Source of the DNA: Thalassotalea_E sp964620605
GTDB lineage: Bacteria; Pseudomonadota; Gammaproteobacteria; Enterobacterales; Alteromonadaceae
Assembly: GCA_964620605.1 (NCBI GenBank)
Contig: CAZUHQ010000008.1
Location: forward strand, 3,055-67,054
Direction: 5' to 3'
DNA length: 64,000 nt
Numbering within the stretch: position 1 is the stretch's first letter; every line of letters begins with the position of its first letter. Shown one piece after another: positions 43,801-50,421 of the stretch. Made by a program: the position numbers and the translations under genes. The notes beneath the pieces are model-generated. The model was not told where the DNA came from and searched no databases. It saw nothing but the letters and a program-made list of their open reading frames with translations.

Positions 43801-44351
43801 GCTCCATGAGCCAGGTCGGCTTTAGCCTCTATATGGAAATGCTGGATCAAGCGGTTGCCGCACTAAAAGAAGGCAAGCAACCCTCACTGGACCAGGTATT
43901 ATCAAAACAAACGGAAATCGATCTACGAGTACCGGCGTTATTACCTGACGATTATATTTTCGATGTTAGTTTACGGTTAAGCATCTACAAACGTATCGCC
44001 AGCTGCGACAATAAAAGCGAATTAGACGACATTCAGGTCGAGCTGATCGACCGCTTCGGTTTACTGCCACAGGCGGCGAAAAATTTAGTCCATATCGCCA
44101 AGCTCAAATTAAAAGCGCAGAAAATAGGTATCGCCCGTATCGAAGCCGGGCCTAATGGCGGCTCACTTGAATTTAGTGATGATACTAAGGTCGATCCTAT
44201 GTTTATTATCGGCCTTATTCAGCAGCAGCCAAGCGTATTTAAAATGGATGGCGCCAATAAGCTGAAGTTTAATCGCACCACCGAAGATGCGGCATCTCGC
44301 TTTACCTTAGTCACTTCTATAATCAATGACTTAAGCAAAAAACTTAATTAA
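40824..44351 (+). CDS. mfd: Transcription-repair coupling factor Mfd
   Basis: Removes RNA polymerase stalled at lesions and recruits UvrA. A UvrB-like N-terminal part (about 15-350), the RNA-polymerase-interacting domain (GQPVVHIEHGIGRYQGL, about 508-525), and a RecG-like translocase: Walker A GDVGFGKTE (about 655-663), DEEH box VDEEHRFG (about 756-763), LTATPIPRT, and GRVGRS (motif VI) are all visible. The C-terminal TRCF domain is intact. 1175 residues, normal. csiV follows after 83 bp. Confidence 0.99.
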   Translation: MSKPHYLLTPVLTKSSGKTSDKKSWFNLPGSSATLAIYQAARQAQRPILLITHDTPSALRLEQELLSLRHNNTLSICLFPDWETLPYDSFSPHQDIISQRLATLYQLSRMQQGIVIVPVTTLLQRLAPKQYLDSNSLLIKKGDNKDLHQLRQELEASGYRCVDQVMEHGEFSARGAILDLFPMGSNTPFRLDFFDNEIEEIRLFDPENQRSSDKVDAIELLPAHEFPTDQDGINLFRRQYREQFSGTIDKESIYHQVSNGIMPAGIEYYLPLFFEQTSHLCHYLAENALVIISGDIDKAIDHYWLDVEYRYQDRRYDPTRPLLSPANLFLNNEELYSALKPFERITIKTGGQTDEAELTDSKSSKGQISYDVKTLPDLTVNHQLKQPFTLLNQFIQSEQTPAKLLFVAESQGRRESVLELLKRNQLTPTLFSSIEEFIESGETLGISVNALGQGFIFQHKGQSLKNSIALVTEAELLGDRVRQARRRKKQQDIQADAIFKNLAELSIGQPVVHIEHGIGRYQGLQTLETGGISTEFLTLSYANDAKLYVPVASLHLISRYSGTDAEHAPLHKLGNDAWSKAKKKAAEKIKDVAAELLDIYAKRATNKGYQFSRNKDDYRAFADSFGFEETLDQEQAINAVIGDMLSDKTMDRLVCGDVGFGKTEVAMRAAFVAVNDGKQVAMLVPTTLLAQQHYENFKDRFANWPVNIEVLSRFKTAKQQNEVIAKVESGHVDILIGTHKLLQNSIHYHALGLLIVDEEHRFGVKQKEKIKQLRANVDILTLTATPIPRTLNMAMGGMRDLSIIATPPTKRLAVKTFVRQRDNALIRESILREILRGGQVYFLHNNVDTIEKTAAEIQELLPEAKITTAHGQMRERDLERIMSDFYHQRYNVLVCTTIIETGIDIPSANTIIMDRADHLGLAQLHQLRGRVGRSHHQAYAYLLTPHEKRMTKDAKKRLEAIASLEDLGAGFTLATHDLEIRGAGELLGEEQSGSMSQVGFSLYMEMLDQAVAALKEGKQPSLDQVLSKQTEIDLRVPALLPDDYIFDVSLRLSIYKRIASCDNKSELDDIQVELIDRFGLLPQAAKNLVHIAKLKLKAQKIGIARIEAGPNGGSLEFSDDTKVDPMFIIGLIQQQPSVFKMDGANKLKFNRTTEDAASRFTLVTSIINDLSKKLN

Positions 44352-44434
44352 CAGCAGATAAAATAACGGGTATGATGAGTATGTTATTAGCTATCAAGGT
44401 GTCGTTCTTTGCTAAAGTCAGAGTTAGGAATTAA

Positions 44435-46009
44435 ATGAATTGTAAACAAGCAGCAGTGTTGCTCTTAAGCCTGATGTTTTCTGTTGGCACGTTAGCAGCC
44501 AGTAAATGGAGCGGTGAATGGTTTGAAATCGAGGTGATTTTATTAAGTCAGCTGCACGATAAAACCACCCAGGCAGAAATATTCGACGAGCAAGCGCCCT
44601 TGCCGCAATACCAAAACTCGCTGGATTTATTAAGCCGGTATTTGGTGCCGGATATTAAATCCCTTAAACAGCTGCTTCCTCATTGTGATGCCCCTGATTA
44701 CCCAGCGTCTCTGATTGAGCAGGCGAGTCATTTGCCCGAGCTACACCCGGTATTAAGCTTAAACGACATCAGCCAGCTAGCTCTCACTAATGAAACTGAC
44801 CCGTTTAATGACAGCAAACAAACGCTAAATGCTGGAAATGTCGAGCAACAAACAGCACTGGCAAACCAAGAGTCAGCTCCTGTTGATGATTTTTTCGATC
44901 GAGTCAAACCTGAGTTTGAAAAGCCTGAAACATCAGTAGAAGATGCGCCAGCACCCGATATCAATGTCAGCGTTCAAGATTCACTTACTCAAGCAACAGA
45001 GCCTTCAGTTTCTGATGCAATCACCGAACAACAACTCGCGTTAGTTGCCGAAGCCAAGCAGGCATTTAGTCCAATGCAGTTTAGCTATCATCAGCTAACC
45101 GAACCAGCAGCTGACAAGCTGTGTATTATCAGTGAACCGGCATTTAACCGGCTCAATCCGGATCAAGCCCTCTATAGCTACAATGGCTTTACAGTAGACA
45201 AAATGCCGCGCACTATCGATGGCATCGAAGACTTATATAGCAAGCAAGCGTACCTCGTCAGCAAACAGTCATTAAAACTTGGCGATATCGTCAGCCAACT
45301 GCGCCGCAGCAAAAATTTCAGGCCTTTATTGCATCTGGCGTGGCGCCAGCCAGTATTTGACCTGCCTGATGCCACTCCGGTAAAACTGTTCGCCGGTGAT
45401 AACCTACAGGCTCATTTTTTCAAAGAGCAGGCAAAATTTCTCGAGCAACAACAATTAGCCGCCGAGCAGGAAGCCAGGCTCAGTGACATCTTAATGGCGC
45501 AAGCATCAACAGATATTAACTCAGCAGAAATTAATCAGCCGCTGTCGCAACAGCAGCGGCTAAGCCAGGCCAAACAGCAATACCTGGAAAAGCTATTTGC
45601 TAACATTGAGCAAGTGGAAAACAGTGACACGGTAATCGCACAATTAAAGCAACCGGCAATTACACTGAATGACATGTTGGCTCAGCAATCGGCGATGGTG
45701 TCTGGCCCAACAGCACCAATTCAGCCCTGGTACTTAGAGGGCTTTTTAAACGTTTATCTAAGAGGCGTTTACTTAAATGTTGCCGCCGATTTTAATATTG
45801 TCAACCAGAGCTTAACCGAACAAAGCAGCTTAGCACTAAAACCAAATACTCAAGTAAAAACTAAAGCAATTCGCTTTGAGCAGCATAGACGAATGATCAG
45901 TCAAGAAGTGCACTATTTCGATCACCCTTATATGGGCATGATAGTACAGATACGTCGCCACCAAAGGCCAGAATCGGAAGCAGCAGAAAACGAAGATATT
46001 CAGCACTAA
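44435..46009 (+). CDS. csiV: CsiV family protein, PBP1A-related cell-wall factor
   Basis: Exported protein with a signal peptide (about 1-22) and the start WFEIEVILLSQLHDKTTQAE characteristic of CsiV, then a long variable middle (about 110-215, Glu/Gln/Pro rich) and a conserved C-terminal part (LEGFLNVYLRGVYLNVAADFN, MISQEVHYFDHPYMGMIVQI). In Vibrio cholerae CsiV binds murein and supports PBP1A. It stands right after mfd as in related genomes. 524 residues. Confidence 0.85.
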   Translation: MNCKQAAVLLLSLMFSVGTLAASKWSGEWFEIEVILLSQLHDKTTQAEIFDEQAPLPQYQNSLDLLSRYLVPDIKSLKQLLPHCDAPDYPASLIEQASHLPELHPVLSLNDISQLALTNETDPFNDSKQTLNAGNVEQQTALANQESAPVDDFFDRVKPEFEKPETSVEDAPAPDINVSVQDSLTQATEPSVSDAITEQQLALVAEAKQAFSPMQFSYHQLTEPAADKLCIISEPAFNRLNPDQALYSYNGFTVDKMPRTIDGIEDLYSKQAYLVSKQSLKLGDIVSQLRRSKNFRPLLHLAWRQPVFDLPDATPVKLFAGDNLQAHFFKEQAKFLEQQQLAAEQEARLSDILMAQASTDINSAEINQPLSQQQRLSQAKQQYLEKLFANIEQVENSDTVIAQLKQPAITLNDMLAQQSAMVSGPTAPIQPWYLEGFLNVYLRGVYLNVAADFNIVNQSLTEQSSLALKPNTQVKTKAIRFEQHRRMISQEVHYFDHPYMGMIVQIRRHQRPESEAAENEDIQH

Positions 46010-46044
46010 GACGTTCGAACAAACAGTTATTTAAAGAGAAAATA

Positions 46045-46332
46045 ATGGAAAAAGACATTGAAATTCAGGCCGCAGTATTTCGCCGCCTGTTACGCCACTT
46101 AGACAATCGTAAAGACGTACAGAACATAGAACTGATGAACCTTGCCGGTTTTTGCCGTAACTGCTTTGCCAAATGGACAGTTGCCGAAGCAGAAAAATTA
46201 GGCGTAGAGTTGGATATTGCACAGGCACGCGAGCAAGTCTACGGCATGCCTTACGAGCAATGGAAAGAGAAATACCAACAGCCAGCAACGGAAGAACAAT
46301 TGGCCAAGTTTAATGAGCTGAATAAAAAGTAA
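46045..46332 (+). CDS. DUF1244 family protein
   Basis: 95 residues, almost entirely the DUF1244 domain: AAVFRRLLRHLDNRKDVQNIELMNLAGFCRNCFAKW with the paired Cys of the family, then YGMPYEQWKEKYQ. Function unknown. It follows csiV by 35 bp with AAAGAG as ribosome site. Confidence 0.92.
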   Translation: MEKDIEIQAAVFRRLLRHLDNRKDVQNIELMNLAGFCRNCFAKWTVAEAEKLGVELDIAQAREQVYGMPYEQWKEKYQQPATEEQLAKFNELNKK

Positions 46333-46357
46333 GCCGCGGTTGTTCAATCGGCTTTGT
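46331..46357 (+). terminator. Possible weak terminator after the DUF1244 gene
   Basis: AAGCCG (46331-46336) and CGGCTT (46349-46354), 12-nt loop, then a poor T run. Overlaps the stop codon. Confidence 0.4.
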
Positions 46358-46492
46358 ATTATATAAAAAGTCATTCTCTTAACTCATTGTTATCTTTTAG
46401 CGTGTTGCTCATTACGACTCTTTGGCAATATAAAATTTTTCACATACAATGAGGAATCCTCCATTACCCCAGCACAAAGGAGTCGGCATTTT

Positions 46493-47218
46493 ATGCGATG
46501 CATTTTCTCACTACTTAGCTTAATGCTTAGTACCCAGCTTTGTGCCAAAACACCTGTTTACCTTTATACATATTTCGACAAACCACCATTTATTATCAGC
46601 CAGTCACAAAAGAGTGGCTTAAGTTACGATTTAGCAGAAGCGCTCAATAACTTTTCAACAAAATACGATTATCAAGTTATTTATGCACCTAAGCAGCGAG
46701 CATTAAATGAGATTGCAAGCAATGGCGCATTATTATGGGTGAACCCCGCATGGGTGAACGATAAAGCTCAAACCAAATACTTTTGGCTAAATAACTTAAT
46801 TAATGACAGAGAGCTTTATATTACCAATGAAACAAACGTCACTTTTATCGACGAAAGCTCTTTAGTAAATAAAACACTCGTTAGCGTCAGAGGCTATTCT
46901 TACTTTAAATTGGATAAGTACATCCGAGATAAATTAATCAAACGCACTGATGTACGCAGTGAAAATCTGATCCCCAAGATGTTGCTAAAGCGCAGAGCTG
47001 ACTTTGGCGTGCTCGGCTTTCAAACCTACTATTACCTTGTTAGACAACATCCCGAATATTTAATTAACCTACATATTATTGAAAATTATAAAAATTACTT
47101 TTCAAGGGGGATTTTAGTTTCCAAAGCCGCTCCCGATATAAAAGCAGAGCTTGACACCTTTATTCAAACAAAAGCCTGGGATAACTTGTTTAATAAATGG
47201 CTAACTGTAATGCCATAG
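46493..47218 (+). CDS. Periplasmic solute-binding protein, family 3
   Basis: 241 residues: signal peptide (about 1-19, ending CAK or just before), then a two-lobe SBP_bac_3 domain (YFDKPPFIISQSQKSGLSYDL ... RADFGVLGFQTYYYLVRQHPE). Ribosome site AAAGGAG. No ABC partner genes; an orphan like the one at 13994-14734. Confidence 0.85.
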   Translation: MRCIFSLLSLMLSTQLCAKTPVYLYTYFDKPPFIISQSQKSGLSYDLAEALNNFSTKYDYQVIYAPKQRALNEIASNGALLWVNPAWVNDKAQTKYFWLNNLINDRELYITNETNVTFIDESSLVNKTLVSVRGYSYFKLDKYIRDKLIKRTDVRSENLIPKMLLKRRADFGVLGFQTYYYLVRQHPEYLINLHIIENYKNYFSRGILVSKAAPDIKAELDTFIQTKAWDNLFNKWLTVMP

Positions 47219-47249
47219 GACAGCAGCCATCAGGTTTATAAATAACCGA

Positions 47250-47537
47250 TTAGATTTTTATCGCTATTGCTTTAGCTTGCTGGCGACGATCTTTTTCGGC
47301 GCGCGATTCCAGCCAGCGGCCACGACATTTTGAATTTTGACGACGATCTTCACCAGAGCGACGATCGACATGATCCCAGTTAACTGCCGATTGCACATCA
47401 AGATCTTCAGCGGCAATCGCTTGCTCACCTTGATTAAGCTGTTGGCGAGAATGTTTGCTGTTTTGCTTTTTATCTTTTGCGGTATTTTCAGCTTTAACCA
47501 GATATGATGGTGGTAGAAGTTCAGCTAACACGTCCAT
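47250..47537 (-). CDS. Small hypothetical protein with RRSGEDRRQ motif
   Basis: 95 residues, highly charged. The C-terminal part has DHVDRRSGEDRRQNSKCRGRWLESRAEKDRRQQ, a doubled DRR motif found in other uncharacterised proteobacterial proteins. Ribosome site AGG 6 bp upstream. No membrane segment, no function assigned. Confidence 0.6.
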   Translation of the reverse strand: MDVLAELLPPSYLVKAENTAKDKKQNSKHSRQQLNQGEQAIAAEDLDVQSAVNWDHVDRRSGEDRRQNSKCRGRWLESRAEKDRRQQAKAIAIKI

Positions 47538-47638
47538 AATTAACCTATCGTTTTAATGCTCTTTTTAAACTGACTATGGTTAAAATATCGGCAAATGTTA
47601 ACAGAACTTTAATGGTATTTTGACCTTAGTTGAAACAG

Positions 47639-48328
47639 TTAACTAAAGCAGGAAATTTCATCTTCCGTTAAATAACGCCATTCTCCAATGGCTAAGCCAG
47701 TAAGTTTGACCTGCCCTATTTGTTCGCGATGTAAACCAACAACTTTATTGCCAACCGCGGCAAACATCCGCTTGACCTGATGATATTTGCCTTCAGTAAT
47801 GGTCAGTAACACTTCTTTGTTTGCAACCATTTTAAGCTTGGCCGGTTTAGTTAACGACTTTTCACCTTGCAATTGCACCCCTTGAGCAAATTTATCTGAA
47901 GTGTCCGGTTTTAACGGGTCACGCAACCACACCCGATAGATTTTCTCACAGTCTTTTTTCGGTGAAATCACATTATGTGACCAGCGACCATCATCGGTAA
48001 TTAACACTAAGCCCGTGGTATCAGCATCAAGTCGGCCGGCAATGTGCAGGTCAAACGCTTTATCAACATCCAGGTAATGCAGCACAGATGGATAAATTTC
48101 ATCGACATTGGAACATATGGTATCGGCCGGTTTATGCAACATGATATAGCGGGAACTGCGAGCAGTGAGTCGTTGCTCATCAATGGTAATAACATTATTT
48201 TCGTGCACTTGCACAGCGCCATTTTTAATCACTTCGCCGTTGACTTTGACCTCGCCAGTTTTTAACAGTTTTTTCGCTTCGGTTCGAGTGAGTTCGGTGC
48301 TTTTACAAATAAACTTATCGAGTCGCAT
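47639..48328 (-). CDS. rsuA: 16S rRNA pseudouridine(516) synthase RsuA
   Basis: S4 RNA-binding domain at the N-terminus (MRLDKFICKSTELTRTEAKKLLKTGEVKVNG), then the pseudouridine synthase domain with catalytic Asp in HIAGRLDADTTGLVLITDDG (about 94-113). The region KYHQVKRMFAAVGNKVVGLHRE matches RsuA closely. 229 residues. It is divergent from the LysE-type exporter. Confidence 0.93.
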   Translation of the reverse strand: MRLDKFICKSTELTRTEAKKLLKTGEVKVNGEVIKNGAVQVHENNVITIDEQRLTARSSRYIMLHKPADTICSNVDEIYPSVLHYLDVDKAFDLHIAGRLDADTTGLVLITDDGRWSHNVISPKKDCEKIYRVWLRDPLKPDTSDKFAQGVQLQGEKSLTKPAKLKMVANKEVLLTITEGKYHQVKRMFAAVGNKVVGLHREQIGQVKLTGLAIGEWRYLTEDEISCFS

Positions 48329-48449
48329 TCATTTACTATCAGTTATTTCAGTGGCAGTATTATCCTAAACTCTGGCCTTTTCGCAAGCAACAATTGCAGA
48401 TAATATGCCGCAGTGGTAGGGTTTAATTTTTAGCTATTTAGGATCCCTT

Positions 48450-49091
48450 ATGGATTTACTATCTGGATTATTAATGGTGACTTCAATACATTTACTGGCA
48501 GCGGCCTCCCCTGGGCCAGATTTTGTATTGGTATCGCAGCAAACCTTATCCAAAGGTAGAAGAACTGGCCTGCTTTGCAGTTTAGGCATTGCCTTAGGCT
48601 TGGCCATCCATATTAGCTATTCGGCATTAGGTTTAGCAGCGGTGATAGCCAATTCACAATCCCTGCTCTGGTTAATCAAGCTATTAGGCGGCGGCTATCT
48701 TATTTTTCTCGGTTATCAGGGACTAAAAGCAAAAGCGCAACCGGCTAATGAGCTCTCAGCGATTGAAAATGCACCGCCGACAACCGACAAACAATCAGCA
48801 TTAAAAACCGTGGGCTTAGGTTTTTTATGCAATGCGCTCAACCCTAAAGCACCGATTTATTTCGTTGCCCTGTTTACCTTAGTGATCTCTCCAGATCTAC
48901 CGTTACATCACTTGGTTATTTACGGAGTATGGATGATGTTCTTGCAGTTTATATGGTTTGCCACTGTGGTATTTTTACTCTCTCGTCCGGCAATTAATAA
49001 AAGGTTCCGTCAATTAGGGCACTGGCTAGACCGCATTATGGGGCTGGCAATGATCACCCTTGGCATCAAAGTGCTAGGCACTAAGCTCTAG
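48450..49091 (+). CDS. LysE/RhtB family amino-acid exporter
   Basis: Inner-membrane exporter of 213 residues with about six helices. N-terminal signature AAASPGPDFVLVSQQTLSKGRRTGL (about 17-41) is that of the family, and GFLCNALNPKAPIYFVALFT marks the second half. Substrate (Lys, Arg, Thr, homoserine or other) cannot be told. The Mpo1-like gene follows after 10 bp. Confidence 0.93.
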   Translation: MDLLSGLLMVTSIHLLAAASPGPDFVLVSQQTLSKGRRTGLLCSLGIALGLAIHISYSALGLAAVIANSQSLLWLIKLLGGGYLIFLGYQGLKAKAQPANELSAIENAPPTTDKQSALKTVGLGFLCNALNPKAPIYFVALFTLVISPDLPLHHLVIYGVWMMFLQFIWFATVVFLLSRPAINKRFRQLGHWLDRIMGLAMITLGIKVLGTKL

Positions 49092-49101
49092 TGGTGAAAA
49101 C

Positions 49102-49407
49102 ATGACAAAACGCTATCAAAGCTTTGCCGAGTTCTATCCGTTTTATTTAAGCCAGCATCAAAACAAGACCTGTCGACGCTTACATTTTACCGGTTCGTTA
49201 ATTGTGCTGGTGCTGTTAGTTTATAGCCTGCTGCAAGCCAAGTATTATTTGCTATGGCTATTGCCAGTCGCTGGCTATGGCTTTGCTTGGCTCGGGCATT
49301 TTTTCTTTGAGCAAAACAAACCTGCCACTTTTACTTACCCGGTTTATAGCCTGATTGGTGACTGGATAATGTTTAAAGATATACTCACCGGCAAGATCAA
49401 GTTATAA
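49102..49407 (+). CDS. Mpo1-like protein (DUF962)
   Basis: 101 residues: KRYQSFAEFYPFYLSQHQN, HFTGSLIVLVLLVYSLLQ, then FAWLGHFFFEQNKPATFTYP and DWIMFKDIL, the hallmarks of DUF962/Mpo1. Yeast Mpo1 is an iron-dependent dioxygenase of 2-hydroxy fatty acids; the His residues (QHQ, RRLHFTG, LGHFF) are kept. Two to three membrane helices. Likely co-transcribed with the exporter. Confidence 0.88.
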   Translation: MTKRYQSFAEFYPFYLSQHQNKTCRRLHFTGSLIVLVLLVYSLLQAKYYLLWLLPVAGYGFAWLGHFFFEQNKPATFTYPVYSLIGDWIMFKDILTGKIKL

Positions 49408-49427
49408 CAGTTTGATTTTTAATAATT

Positions 49428-49546
49428 TTATACCAACCTGTATAAGTATTTAATCATTTAGGATGCCAGTAGCGCCATTAGAACAAATAAGATTTGTGCA
49501 AATATAGTTGTTCTTCATTAAGCAAATATTATGCAGTTTGGTATTA
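49428..49546. mobile_element. MITE-like element of about 119 bp
   Basis: Ends are imperfect terminal inverted repeats, TTATACCAACCTG (49428-49440) and CAGTTTGGTATTA (49534-49546), 11 of 13 matching. The interior is AT-rich with no reading frame. Similar TATACCAA...TTGGTAT elements are, to my knowledge, common between genes in Colwellia-type genomes. Fills much of the 279-bp gap before the membrane protein. Confidence 0.55.
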
Positions 49547-49577
49547 GTTAGTTTTCAACTTTTCAAACCATCAGAAA

Positions 49578-49663
49578 AGTCAAATATATACAACTCAATG
49601 TTAAATATATTTGACACAACACTTATCTTGAATTATCGTTGGTAATGTCAAATATTTTTAACA
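49578..49663. promoter_or_regulatory. Three operator copies upstream of the membrane protein/XRE pair
   Basis: Two near-palindromic 18-bp sites, TGTTAAATATATTTGACA (49599-49616) and TGTCAAATATTTTTAACA (49646-49663), and a weaker copy at 49578-49595 starting AGTCAAATATAT. Consensus TGTYAAATATWTTTRACA. Spacing is 21 and 47 bp. The last is 24 bp before the ATG. The XRE regulator of the same operon is the natural candidate to bind. Confidence 0.65.
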
Positions 49664-49686
49664 CAATGTATAGTTAAGGAGACATT

Positions 49687-50145
49687 ATGTCGTTTAATGA
49701 AAAATCCATTTGGGCATCTTTACTGATCTCTATTTATATTCTGGCTAATTATCTGTTTGGTTTAGGGCAAAGCCCATTAACCGAGTCTGTGATCATCAGT
49801 CTATTTATTGAAGCCCTAGTGTGGAGCATCTTGCTAAACATCATTATCCAGATTGTGCTTAGCGTGCTATTTGTTAAGGAAGCAGGCAAAGGTGAAGATG
49901 AACGGGATAAATTGTTCGGTTATAAAAGCGACCGCTTTGGTTATTTTGTGCTGTCACTGACAGTGATCACTGTCTTTGCTCAGGTTTATCTCTCATCGGT
50001 AGCGCATGGCCAAGTATCAAGTTATCTAACGCTACAAGGTCTATCACCGCAATTTAATGTCTGTAATACCCTGCTGATAGGTTTCCTATTGTCGGAGATT
50101 TGTAAATACGGTGCTCAGCTATTTTATTATCGTAAAGGTTATTAA
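49687..50145 (+). CDS. Four-helix membrane protein partnered with an XRE regulator
   Basis: 152 residues with about four hydrophobic segments (about 9-26, 34-59, 82-104 and 118-136) and a cytosolic loop KEAGKGEDERDKLFGYKSDRFGY. The DERD(K/E) loop resembles the DUF2178-type membrane proteins that are commonly found next to small XRE regulators. Ribosome site AAGGAG. The XRE gene starts 1 bp after its stop. Confidence 0.75.
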   Translation: MSFNEKSIWASLLISIYILANYLFGLGQSPLTESVIISLFIEALVWSILLNIIIQIVLSVLFVKEAGKGEDERDKLFGYKSDRFGYFVLSLTVITVFAQVYLSSVAHGQVSSYLTLQGLSPQFNVCNTLLIGFLLSEICKYGAQLFYYRKGY

Positions 50146-50146
50146 T

Positions 50147-50365
50147 ATGAGTAAAAAGATAGTTAACCAGATCCGCAACCTGCGCTTTCACCATAGTGAA
50201 ATGACCCAACAGGCGTTAGCAGATGCGGTTGGTGTTTCCAGGCAAACCATAGTCGCCATTGAAAAAGGCAAATATTCTCCCTCGCTGGAAGTGGCATTTA
50301 AAATTGCCGAAGTGTTTAGCCGTTCACTAACAGAAGTGTTTCAATATCAGGAGCTTGAACCATAA
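50147..50365 (+). CDS. XRE family helix-turn-helix regulator
   Basis: 72 residues from ATG at 50147 (MSKKIVNQIRNLRFHHSEM), one HTH: TQQALADAVGVSRQTIVAIEKGKYSPSLEVAFKIAEVF, a compact YozG-type regulator. A longer frame from 50111 would overlap the membrane protein. Coupled to that gene and probably autoregulates through the sites at 49578-49663. Confidence 0.92.
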   Translation: MSKKIVNQIRNLRFHHSEMTQQALADAVGVSRQTIVAIEKGKYSPSLEVAFKIAEVFSRSLTEVFQYQELEP

Positions 50366-50393
50366 GTTCAGCAAAGTTTACCAACTAAGAATC

Positions 50394-50421
50394 ACCAAGT
50401 GTTATTACCATAGCACTTGGT
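50394..50421. terminator. Hairpin between convergent genes
   Basis: ACCAAGTG (50394-50401) and CACTTGGT (50414-50421), 12-nt loop, overlapping the hybrid kinase stop. No strong T run. Confidence 0.45.
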
